From Gluconacetobacter sacchari (GTDB taxonomy: Bacteria; Pseudomonadota; Alphaproteobacteria; Acetobacterales; Acetobacteraceae), in NCBI RefSeq assembly GCF_014174255.1, contig NZ_JABEQJ010000001.1, forward strand, positions 310,001 through 374,000: a stretch of 64,000 nt of DNA, in the 5' to 3' direction. A model generated the notes under the pieces. That model was given only the letters and a program-made list of their open reading frames with translations, was not told where the DNA came from and did no database searches. Shown one piece after another: positions 1-9,299 of the stretch. Numbering within the stretch: position 1 is the stretch's first letter; each line of letters starts with the position of its first letter. A program made the translations under genes and the position numbers.

Positions 1-60
1 GTGCGGGACACCGTTGACGTGCATAGGGTCGCGAACATCGCAACGAACCGGGGCAGGACA

Positions 61-1110
61 ATGACATCGATCGAACACGACCCCCGCTGGACCGCGATCG
101 TCAAGCGGGACAGGAAGGCGGACGGCCGATTCTGGTACTCCGTCATCACCACCCGAATCTATTGCCGTCCGTCCTGCCCGTCCCGGCTGGCGCGGCCGGA
201 CAACATGCGGCTGCACGACACGATCGAAGCGGCGAGGGCGAGCGGTGCCCGGCCCTGCCGACGCTGCGACCCGGATGCGGCGTCGCCCGAGGCGCGCGGG
301 AATGCGCGGATCGTCCGGGCCTGCCGTCTGATCGAAGCCGGTGACGCGCCGCCGACCCTGGCCGCGCTGGCGCGGCAAATCGGCCTGAGCCCCGGCCATT
401 TCCAACGTGTCTTCAAAAGCGTCACCGGGCTTTCGCCCCGCCAATATGCCGAAGCCTGCCGGAGCGGGCGCCTGCGCGACGGCCTGCGCGAAGCCAGGAC
501 GGTTACGGATGCGATCTACGCCGCCGGATATGGGTCCAGCAGTCGTTTCTATGAGAAGGCCGCCAACCTGCTGGGAATGACGCCGACCGCGCTGCGCAGG
601 GGCGCGCCGGCCGAGCGGCTGCGCTTTGCCATCGGGGCCTGTTCGCTGGGCGCGATCCTGGTGGCGTCCAGCGACAAGGGGATCGTGGCCATTCTGCTGG
701 GAGACGATCCCGATCAGTTGGCGCGGGATCTTCAGGACCGCTTTCCCCGGGCGGACCTGATCGGGGAGGACCGGGAATATGCGCAACTGGTGGCGACGGT
801 CGTCGGCTTCATGGAAGCGCCGGGTGTCGGCCTTGGCCTGCCCCTCGATATTCGCGGCACGGCGTTCCAGCAACGCGTGTGGAATGCCCTGCGCGAGATT
901 CCTGCCGGCAGCACAACGACCTATACCGAGATCGCGCATCGGATCGGGGTGCCGGCATCGGTGCGGGCCGTGGCGAATGCCTGTGGTGCCAATGCCCTTG
1001 CCGTGGCCATTCCCTGCCATCGCGTGATCCGCCGAGACGGCGCACTCTCAGGTTATCGCTGGGGTGTCGAACGCAAGGAAAGGCTAATTGAACGAGAAAA
1101 GACCTTATAA
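61..1110 (+). CDS. ada: Bifunctional Ada: methylphosphotriester-sensing transcriptional activator and O6-methylguanine-DNA methyltransferase
   Basis: The protein repairs alkylated DNA by suicide methyl transfer and activates the adaptive response. All Ada modules are visible. The N-terminal Zn/methyl-acceptor domain has four cysteines (C35, C39 in RIYCRPSC; C66 and C69 in PCRRC). An AraC-type helix-turn-helix follows at about 85-180 (LAALARQIGLSPGHFQRVFK). The C-terminal methyltransferase carries IPCHR with acceptor C319. At 349 aa it matches the usual Ada length (about 350). The frame is open to base 1, but the ATG at 61 gives the expected N-terminus and follows a GGCAGGA-like ribosome site. 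It stands alone; no alkB follows, although an AlkA-type glycosylase lies at 13.1 kb. Confidence 0.95.
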   Translation: MTSIEHDPRWTAIVKRDRKADGRFWYSVITTRIYCRPSCPSRLARPDNMRLHDTIEAARASGARPCRRCDPDAASPEARGNARIVRACRLIEAGDAPPTLAALARQIGLSPGHFQRVFKSVTGLSPRQYAEACRSGRLRDGLREARTVTDAIYAAGYGSSSRFYEKAANLLGMTPTALRRGAPAERLRFAIGACSLGAILVASSDKGIVAILLGDDPDQLARDLQDRFPRADLIGEDREYAQLVATVVGFMEAPGVGLGLPLDIRGTAFQQRVWNALREIPAGSTTTYTEIAHRIGVPASVRAVANACGANALAVAIPCHRVIRRDGALSGYRWGVERKERLIEREKTL

Positions 1111-1178
1111 TTTCCTATATGTTTTCCAGATTGGATTCGCCTGGATTCCGGAGAGTCCATTTGCGGCGACGATCGCCA

Positions 1179-2089
1179 TCAGTCCACACTCCAGTGACGT
1201 TTCAGATACGCATCAAACATTGGGACCGTAAACGCTATGTCCCCATCCGCGGGGCTGTAGATCATCCCCTTTGCGATGATCTGCGCGCACCTGGGCCCCG
1301 GCGTCGTGAGTTTTTCTCCCAGAACTTCGGCGACATCCAAGGAACGGTACGGACCCGGTCCCAGGCGCGCCATGGCAATCACATAGTCCTTTTCTTTGGG
1401 GGCCAGACGGTCGATTCGAACTTTAAAGAAGCCATCATCAAGTCTTCGGAGAGCTTCGCTCTCGGCGATTTCAATGCAACTGATGGCGATGGGCGAATCA
1501 TGGGATGCGCTCCATACCTGATATCCCTATTCTTGTAGAAAATATGGGCATTCTTTTGTCAAGGTGACTATTTTAGCGCGTAAGTCTTCATCTATCAGAA
1601 GCGCCCATCCGCGGCCGGCTGCTCTCGCGGCCTCACCGACTTCCAGAAAAAGCTCGGTGAGGTCGTGTTCAAGGTTGCCGCTGTCGGCCACCCCCGGTTC
1701 GGAGTCCACCGACACTTCGAAATCGCCGACGCGGACCTTGAACGCACCTGCGAAACTGCGGAGCGCGCGCAAGGCAGCATGAGTGGCCGTTCTTGCAGTT
1801 TCCAGAAGCGATAGCTTGCGGAGGACCTGATGAATCTTCGGATAGAGAAGATCGGCGAGCTTTCGATCTTCTGGAGCTTCAATGAAAGATGTCAGATAAC
1901 CGCGATCTTCGGCGATTTGTTCGATTCTATTCAGGAGAACGGTTTTTCCGACGCGCGCAGGCCAAGCCGCATTTGCGATTGCGCCGGCCGTCCGAGCAGA
2001 ACGCGTTGCAACGCGGTATCTGCGGCTGTGATAATATCCTCTCGACCCGCCAATTCCGGCGGCTGAGAACCCGCCCCAAAAAAAGGCGC
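1179..2089 (-). pseudogene. Degraded AAA/P-loop ATP-binding protein (ORC1-like bacterial ATPase family)
   Basis: Minus-strand fragments add up to one ATPase that is no longer open. From the 5' side they read GAGSQPPELAGRED and then MRLGLR at 2089-1956. A 1-bp loss inside the P-loop shifts the frame to VGKTVLLNRIEQIAEDRG. Reading then continues through DSEPGVADSGNLEHDL to WALLIDE, the Walker B region, near 1590. There about 85 residues expected in this family are missing. The next piece, LRAKIVTLTKECPYFLQE, is stopped by TAG at 1527-1529 where the family has Trp (FLQE-W-GY). The C-terminal domain follows (APKEKDYVIAMARLGPGPYR, KGMIYSPADGDIAFTVP) to a stop at 1179. It begins just past the rpsI terminator. 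The family is recognised from memory of its conserved blocks; the native start is not identifiable. Confidence 0.8.
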
Positions 2090-2113
2090 CCCGTGGCGCA
2101 CGGCACGATCGCC

Positions 2114-2160
2114 AAAAAAAACGGGGAATACCCAGCCGCGTGGCGGCCGGATATCCCCCG
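2114..2160 (-). terminator. Rho-independent terminator of the rplM-rpsI operon
   Basis: On the minus strand, about 50 nt past the rpsI stop, a long GC-rich hairpin (outer arms CGGGGGATA and TATTCCCCG with one G-U pair, inner GCCGC/GCGGC arms) is followed by eight T residues (A-run at 2114-2121 on the plus strand). A second GCCGGCCGG/CCGGCCGGC hairpin lies between it and the stop codon. Confidence 0.85.
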
Positions 2161-2210
2161 TTCGATGCCCGCCGGCCGGGGCGCGGTTGCGCCGCCGGCC
2201 GGCAGCGCGA

Positions 2211-2711
2211 TCAGCGCTTGCTGAACTGGAAGGAACGGCGGGCCTTGGCGCGGCCGTACTTCTTGCGCTCGACAACGCGGGAATCGCGAGTCAGGAAGCC
2301 GGCGGCCTTCAGGATGCCGCGCAGCGTGGGCTCGTAATGCGTCAGCGCGCGGCTGATGCCGTGACGGACCGCGCCGGCCTGCCCGGACAGACCACCGCCC
2401 GTCACCGTGCAATAGACGTCGAACTGGTTGTAGCGGTCGGCCACCAGGAACGGCTGGGTGATCAGCATCCGCAGCACCGGACGGGCGAAATAGGTGCCGA
2501 CCGGACGGCCGTTGACCGTGATGTCGCCCTTGCCCGGCTTGATCCAGACGCGGGCCACCGCGTCCTTGCGGCGGCCGGTGGCATAGGAACGGCCCTGCGC
2601 GTCGCGCTTGGCCTCGTAGACCGGGGCATCCTGCGTGGAGACGACCTGGCCGGTCGCGACGGCACCCTTCAGGTCGGCCAGCGTGCCTGTACGCTCTTGG
2701 GTTTCAGACAT
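2211..2711 (-). CDS. rpsI: 30S ribosomal protein S9
   Basis: S9 is a small-subunit protein whose basic C-terminal tail reaches the P-site tRNA. The C-terminus shows the diagnostic [17 protein letters not shown]-type ending, and the core reads [19 protein letters not shown]. At 166 aa it is longer than the roughly 130 aa of E. coli because of an N-terminal extension of about 35 residues; such extensions are common in alphaproteobacteria. It lies 4 nt after rplM and is surely cotranscribed with it. A strong hairpin terminator follows. Confidence 0.97.
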   Translation of the reverse strand: MSETQERTGTLADLKGAVATGQVVSTQDAPVYEAKRDAQGRSYATGRRKDAVARVWIKPGKGDITVNGRPVGTYFARPVLRMLITQPFLVADRYNQFDVYCTVTGGGLSGQAGAVRHGISRALTHYEPTLRGILKAAGFLTRDSRVVERKKYGRAKARRSFQFSKR

Positions 2712-2715
2712 TCTA

Positions 2716-3198
2716 TCAGGCCCCGATCTTCTGGGTGTTGACGGTGTTCTTGCGGTTCAGCGCCGCGACGTCGAGCGGCTTGGGCTGCTGGCCGGCATGC
2801 GGATGCTCGGTGCCCGCATAGACATACAGATGCTTCATCTGCGCGCGTTGCAGCGGGCCGCGGGTGATCATCCGCTCGACCGCCTTGGTCACCACGTGGC
2901 CGGGGTTCTTGCCCTCCAGCCGCTGGGTGATCGTGCGCTGCTTGATGCCGCCCGGGTAGCCGGTGTGGTAATGGAACAGCTTCTGGCCGACCTTGTTGCC
3001 GGTCAGAGTGATCTTTTCCGCGTTGATCACGACGATATTGTCGCCGCAATCGACGTGCGGGGTGAATTGCGGCTTGTGCTTGCCGCGCAGGCGCTGCGCG
3101 ATAATGGCGGCGAGACGTCCCAGAACGAGGCCTTCGGCGTCGATCAGGATCCAGTCTCGCGTCACCTCTGCGGGCTTCAGCGAGAGGGTGGTCTTCAT
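2716..3198 (-). CDS. rplM: 50S ribosomal protein L13
   Basis: L13 is an early-assembly large-subunit protein. The sequence holds [20 protein letters not shown] at the N-terminus and the L13 signature block around [20 protein letters not shown], then [16 protein letters not shown]. The open frame extends upstream to 3264, but [11 protein letters not shown] at 3198 is the normal N-terminus and gives 160 aa. It is first gene of the rplM-rpsI operon. The 5' region (3199-3414) is shared with the divergent gene at 3415 and contains a near-perfect palindrome at 3315-3334. Confidence 0.97.
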   Translation of the reverse strand: MKTTLSLKPAEVTRDWILIDAEGLVLGRLAAIIAQRLRGKHKPQFTPHVDCGDNIVVINAEKITLTGNKVGQKLFHYHTGYPGGIKQRTITQRLEGKNPGHVVTKAVERMITRGPLQRAQMKHLYVYAGTEHPHAGQQPKPLDVAALNRKNTVNTQKIGA

Positions 3199-3314
3199 CT
3201 GTTTGTGTTCCGTCTGATGATAGGGAGCGGTAACGGGTGGCGCGTTATCCGCGCAGGCAGGCATCGCGTCAAGACAAAAACGGGTTTTGCCCCGATTTTT
3301 CGGGCAACTAGCCG

Positions 3315-3334
3315 TGCGGTATCCTGATACCGCA
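3315..3334. promoter_or_regulatory. 20-bp palindrome, candidate operator between rplM and the divergent gene
   Basis: TGCGGTATCCTGATACCGCA has perfect 9-bp arms around a central CT. It lies 117 nt upstream of the rplM start and 80 nt upstream of the gene at 3415. With only 2 nt between the arms it resembles a dimeric repressor site more than a terminator, and no T-run follows. No candidate regulator is encoded next to it. Confidence 0.4.
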
Positions 3335-3414
3335 GGTTTGTTACCATCCGGTGATTGCCCAGGGGCGAGGGAATGTTATAGCTGTCGCACCGGCCATAGA
3401 CGGGTATCCCCTAC

Positions 3415-4761
3415 GTGAAAAAGCTGACTTCCGCCCTTGTTCTGCTGCTGATCATCGTCGTCGTGGGGGGGCTGGGGCTGAGGCATTTCGCCCAGAGCCG
3501 CATGGAATCCGCGATCGCCGACCTGCGGACGGCGATCGGGCCCGGCGCCAGCTTCACCTACGCCACCGCCCGGCCGCGCATCCTGGCGCGCGGCGCGCGG
3601 CTGACCTCGGTGAGCTATCGCAACCAGGCCATGACCCTGACCGCGTCGGAGGCGATCGTCGGCCGCGTCACCGGCAATGCGGTCGACGGGCAGCATATCG
3701 GGGCCCTGACGCTGCGGGATGTCCAGGTCATGGAGCCCGGCGCCACGGCATCGATCGCGTCGCTGGTGCTCAAGGGCCTGGTGCTGCCCAATACCGGGCC
3801 GGACCTGTTTCGCGCCCCGGCCCCGCCGCGCCTGGATTCGCTGGTGGTGGATTCGGCGCAGGTGACGAGCCTGCATGTGGCGGTGCCCGCCAGCCAGACC
3901 GACCTGACCGTCGCCGGCGCCACGATCCGCGATTACGGGCTGGGCAGGACCTCGCACCTGGATGTCGAGACGCTGGCCGTGCAGGTTCGCGTGGCGCCGA
4001 CGCGCCGCATCGGGGTCGGCCACCTGCGTATCGACGGGCCGGATTTCGCCGGCCAGATCGCCAGCCTGCTGCAATCGGGCCATCTGATCCATACGGTCGG
4101 CCGCCGCCGGTTCGACGTGACCGCGCTGACGATCGACGGTGCCAGCCCGCTGCTGCGCGTCGGCCATCTGGAGGCCGAGCAGGAGGCCAGCGCCAGCCAG
4201 GACGACCTTGAGACCACCCTCACCGACCTGTCCGCCTGGCCCAGCCCGCCGCAGGACCAGTCGCTGCTGCGGATGATCGGCTACGATCATTTCGCCGGCC
4301 GCGTCCATGCCGTCAGCACCATCCAGCGCCAGAGCGGGACGATGAGCCTGCACCCGCTGGATATCGACGCCCCGGAGATGGGGCACATGACCATCATGGC
4401 CGACCTGGACCAGATTCCGGTCGACGACCCGGCCAACATGCCCGAGACCGCGCGGATCGTCTCGGCCACCATCGACTGGCAGGACCGTTCGCTGGCCGAC
4501 CATGTGCTGGACGGGCTGGCCCGCGCCCGGCAGGTGGCGCCCGATGCCTATCGCCAGCAGATCCAGGCCGCGCTGGCGGCGTCGCCCGACCCGTCGATGC
4601 AGGCGCTGGGCCATTTCCTGGCGCAGCCCGGCCAGCAGCGCCTGCGCGTGATGCTGCGCCCGCCCCGGCCGATCAGCGTATTGATGCTGGGCGTGGCGCT
4701 GTCGATGGCCGGCGACCCGTCGACGGCCGGCCTGCTGGGCCTGTCGATCAGCACGCCGTGA
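3415..4761 (+). CDS. Membrane-anchored or secreted protein of unknown function (448 aa)
   Basis: I do not recognise the family. One hydrophobic segment at residues 5-24 (LTSALVLLLIIVVVGGLGLR) acts as an anchor or uncleaved signal. The rest is soluble and probably periplasmic, built of alternating short hydrophobic stretches with recurring phrases such as LTLRDVQVMEPG and LTVAGATIRDYG. That pattern resembles the beta-rich repeat architecture of AsmA or DUF945-type proteins; this is a weak structural impression, not a match. No catalytic motif was seen. It overlaps the next gene by 4 nt (GTGA), so the two are probably translated together. The start is the ATG-equivalent GTG at 3415 that opens directly on the anchor. 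Confidence 0.7.
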   Translation: MKKLTSALVLLLIIVVVGGLGLRHFAQSRMESAIADLRTAIGPGASFTYATARPRILARGARLTSVSYRNQAMTLTASEAIVGRVTGNAVDGQHIGALTLRDVQVMEPGATASIASLVLKGLVLPNTGPDLFRAPAPPRLDSLVVDSAQVTSLHVAVPASQTDLTVAGATIRDYGLGRTSHLDVETLAVQVRVAPTRRIGVGHLRIDGPDFAGQIASLLQSGHLIHTVGRRRFDVTALTIDGASPLLRVGHLEAEQEASASQDDLETTLTDLSAWPSPPQDQSLLRMIGYDHFAGRVHAVSTIQRQSGTMSLHPLDIDAPEMGHMTIMADLDQIPVDDPANMPETARIVSATIDWQDRSLADHVLDGLARARQVAPDAYRQQIQAALAASPDPSMQALGHFLAQPGQQRLRVMLRPPRPISVLMLGVALSMAGDPSTAGLLGLSISTP

Positions 4762-5630
4762 CGCCTCCCCCGGTGCCCGGCGGGCCCACGCATGTCATCG
4801 GTGCCTCCGGCCGGTCGGGCGCCGCGCTATGCCGGGCGCTGCTGGACCGGGGTACGCCCTTTATTCCCGTGGTGCGCGATGCCGCACGCTGGCGGGCGAC
4901 CGGGCTGCCCGGCACCCCGGCGATCGCGGACCTGGCCGGGCCGGCGGACATGCTGCGCCGGGCCCTGGCCGGCGCGACGCGGGTGGCCGGCACCGCCCAC
5001 GCGCGGCATGTGCCGGCCCTGCTGGCCGCGATGCCGGCGGAGGCCACGCTGGTCTGCCTGGGCAGCACGCGCAAATTCACCCGCTGGCCCGACGCGCATG
5101 GCGACGGGGTGCTGGCCGGCGAGGCGGCGCTGATGGACTCGGGGCGGAACGGGGTGATCCTGCACCCCACCATGATCTATGGCGCGCAAGGCGAGAATAA
5201 CGTGCGCCGGCTGGCGGCCCTGCTGCGCCGGCTGCCGGTCGTGCCGCTGCCCGGCGGCGGGCGCGCGCTGGTGCAGCCGATCCATCAGGACGACGTGACG
5301 CGCGGCCTGCTGGCCGCCCTGGACCGCCCGTGGGACGGGCCGCATGCGCTGGTGATCGCGGGGGGGACCGCCCTGTCCTATCGCGATTTCGCCGCCATGG
5401 TGGCGCGGCTGTCGGGCCTGCGCCCGCGCCCGGTGGTGCCGGTGCCGGCGGTGGCCATGATGGCGGCGGCGTGGGTGACGCGGGTGCTGCCGGGGGTGCC
5501 ATCGGTGGGCACGGCGGAAATCCGGCGGCTGCTGGAGGACAAGGCGTTCGACATCGCGCCGATGGAACGGGAACTGGGCTTCGCCCCCATCGGCCTGGAA
5601 GAGGGGCTGACGCGGCTGTTCGGGCGCTGA
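4758..5630 (+). CDS. NAD(P)-binding Rossmann-fold protein, atypical SDR/NmrA-like
   Basis: The N-terminal HVIGASGRSG motif (residues about 11-20) is the GxxGxxG dinucleotide-binding loop of extended or atypical short-chain dehydrogenases. Further on, VCLGSTRKFTRWPD replaces the usual TSS segment and LHPTMIYGAQGENNVRRLAA is the YG-containing active-site region of the epimerase/NDUFA9-like group. It is 290 aa long. The usual YxxxK catalytic pair is not evident, so it may bind nucleotide and act as a chaperone or sensor instead of an enzyme. It starts with GTG, overlapping the upstream gene by 4 nt. Confidence 0.75.
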   Translation: MTPPPVPGGPTHVIGASGRSGAALCRALLDRGTPFIPVVRDAARWRATGLPGTPAIADLAGPADMLRRALAGATRVAGTAHARHVPALLAAMPAEATLVCLGSTRKFTRWPDAHGDGVLAGEAALMDSGRNGVILHPTMIYGAQGENNVRRLAALLRRLPVVPLPGGGRALVQPIHQDDVTRGLLAALDRPWDGPHALVIAGGTALSYRDFAAMVARLSGLRPRPVVPVPAVAMMAAAWVTRVLPGVPSVGTAEIRRLLEDKAFDIAPMERELGFAPIGLEEGLTRLFGR

Positions 5631-5702
5631 TGTGGTGATCGATCCCGTTTGGTGATCGATTCTGTTTCCGGGCTGTTCCAGACAGCCTGACCGGAAAACC
5701 GC

Positions 5703-5778
5703 TGGGGCGAACGACGGGGCTCGAACCCGCGACCACCGGTACCACAAACCGGCGCTCTACCAGCTGAGCTACGTCCGC
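5703..5778 (-). tRNA. tRNA-His (anticodon GTG)
   Basis: The minus strand folds as a 76-nt cloverleaf with CCA encoded. The acceptor stem is GCGGACG/CGTTCGC and the D arm reads AGCTCAGCTGGTAGAGC. The anticodon stem is CCGGT/ACCGG around TTGTGGT (anticodon GTG) and the T arm is CGGGTTCGAGCCCCG. The base before position 1 (5779) is G and the discriminator is C73, so a G-1:C73 pair is possible, the standard bacterial tRNA-His identity element. Confidence 0.95.
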
Positions 5779-5885
5779 CACAGCGGGCTGTCATGTAGAG
5801 AACTGAGTCCGCCCCGTCAATCGCCCAGCACGCGCGAAGGCACGAAAAAAACCGACGCGCCGCCGGCCTTCCGCGCGCCGCTGCT

Positions 5886-7620
<1,735 letters not shown>

Positions 7621-7764
7621 CCCCGGGCCGTTTCCCCCTTCCTCCGCCCGGCGCAAGCAAGCGGACGATCGCGGGCCTGTCATCCTATCGACAACGGGCC
7701 GCTAGTTTCGTAACCGTTCCACCGCCGTGTCGTGCGGCACCTTCAGTTCAAGGCAGGTATATCG

Positions 7765-9225
7765 ATGGCGAAGAAAGCCCAGAGTTCAGCTCCGACCACC
7801 CTTCCGTCCCCTTCCGCTGAGGCTGTCGCCAAGGTCTTCAGCCTGATCCAGGAACATTCCGTGGAGCTGGTGGACCTGCGCTTCACCGACCCGTACGGCA
7901 CCTGGCACCACACCTGCCAGCATGTCTCGACCATCGAGCAGGACACGTTCCGCGACGGCTTCATGTTCGACGGTTCGTCGATCGGCGGCTGGAAGGCCAT
8001 CAACGAGAGCGACATGGTCCTGCTGCCGGACCCCGCCACCGCCGTCATGGACCCGTTCTCGGCCAAGCCGCAACTGATCCTGATCTGCGACATCATCGAG
8101 CCCTCGACCGGCCAGTTCTATAATCGCGACCCGCGCTCGACCGCCAAGCTGGCCGAGGCGTACCTGAAATCGACCGGCCTGGGCGACACCGCCTTCTTCG
8201 GCCCGGAAGCCGAGTTCTTCATCTTCGACAACGTCAAGTTCGGCACCGGCCCGAATTTCGGCATCTATCAGCTCGACAGCATCGAAGGCCCCGGCGCGTC
8301 GCTGAAGGATTATCCGGAAGGCAACATGGGCCATCGGCCGGGCGTCAAGGGCGGCTATTTCCCGGTGCCGCCGGTGGACAGCGAGAGCGACCTGCGCGCC
8401 GAGATGCTGACCACGATGGGCGAGATGGGCCTGCCGATCGAAAAGCACCACCACGAGGTCGCGCAGTCGCAGCATGAGCTGGGCACGACCTTCACGACCC
8501 TGGTGAAGTCCGCCGACTTCATGCAGATCTACAAATACTGCGTGCATAACGTCGCGCATTCCTATGGCAAATCCGCGACCTTCATGCCCAAGCCGATCTA
8601 TGGCGACAACGGCTCGGGCATGCATGTGCATCAGTCGATCTGGAAGAACGGCAAGCCCGTCTTCGCCGGCAACGGCTATGCCGACCTGTCGGACCAGGCG
8701 CTGTATTACATCGGCGGCATCATCAAGCACGCCAAGGCGCTGAACGCCTTCACCAACCCGTCCACCAACTCCTACAAGCGGCTGATCCCGGGCTTCGAGG
8801 CGCCGGTGCTGCTGGCCTATTCGGCCCGCAACCGCTCGGCCTCGTGTCGTATCCCGTACGCGACCAGCCCGAAGGCGAAGCGCGTCGAGGTGCGTTTCCC
8901 CGACCCGACCGCCAACCCGTACCTGTCCTTCGCCGCCATGCTGATGGCCGGCCTGGACGGCATCAAGAACAAGATCCACCCGGGCGACGCCATGGACAAG
9001 GATCTGTACGACCTGCCGCCCGACGAGCTGAAGCAGATCCCCACCGTCTGCGGATCGCTGCGCGAGGCGCTGGAATCGCTGGCCGCCGATTATGAATTCC
9101 TGCTGGCCGGCGGCGTGTTCACCAAGGACCAGATCGAGAGCTATCTCGAACTGAAATGGCAGGAAGTGTACCGCTTCGAACATACGCCGCATCCGGTGGA
9201 GTTCGAGATGTACTACTCCGTCTGA
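7765..9225 (+). CDS. glnA: Glutamine synthetase type I
   Basis: GlnA condenses glutamate and ammonia to glutamine with ATP, as a cytoplasmic dodecamer. Seen are [22 protein letters not shown], the metal-ligand segment [25 protein letters not shown] and the flexible loop near [17 protein letters not shown]. The adenylylation tyrosine is Y415 in [10 protein letters not shown], equivalent to Tyr397 of E. coli, so regulation by GlnE is expected. The protein has 486 aa with a short N-terminal extension ([12 protein letters not shown]). The ATG at 7765 is preferred over an in-frame codon at 7732. A terminator follows at 9251. Confidence 0.97.
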   Translation: MAKKAQSSAPTTLPSPSAEAVAKVFSLIQEHSVELVDLRFTDPYGTWHHTCQHVSTIEQDTFRDGFMFDGSSIGGWKAINESDMVLLPDPATAVMDPFSAKPQLILICDIIEPSTGQFYNRDPRSTAKLAEAYLKSTGLGDTAFFGPEAEFFIFDNVKFGTGPNFGIYQLDSIEGPGASLKDYPEGNMGHRPGVKGGYFPVPPVDSESDLRAEMLTTMGEMGLPIEKHHHEVAQSQHELGTTFTTLVKSADFMQIYKYCVHNVAHSYGKSATFMPKPIYGDNGSGMHVHQSIWKNGKPVFAGNGYADLSDQALYYIGGIIKHAKALNAFTNPSTNSYKRLIPGFEAPVLLAYSARNRSASCRIPYATSPKAKRVEVRFPDPTANPYLSFAAMLMAGLDGIKNKIHPGDAMDKDLYDLPPDELKQIPTVCGSLREALESLAADYEFLLAGGVFTKDQIESYLELKWQEVYRFEHTPHPVEFEMYYSV

Positions 9226-9250
9226 TCCGGCTTCGGGATTGGAGAACGGG

Positions 9251-9284
9251 CGCCGGATCCGCGAGGGTCCGGCGTTCTTTTTTT
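9251..9284 (+). terminator. Rho-independent terminator after glnA
   Basis: CGCCGGATCC and GGGTCCGGCG form a 10-bp stem (one T-G pair) closed by a GCGA tetraloop, followed by TTCTTTTTTT. It begins 26 nt past the glnA stop. Confidence 0.9.
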
Positions 9285-9299
9285 GCAGACAAAGAAGGC

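Noticed and set aside
1119-1538. Plus-strand 139-codon frame after ada
   Set aside because: It is antisense to the C-terminal block of the ATPase pseudogene, which has clear family homology.
7710-7731. GTAACC upstream of glnA as a further SigF promoter
   Set aside because: No CGAA occurs 16 nt downstream and glnA is not an expected target.
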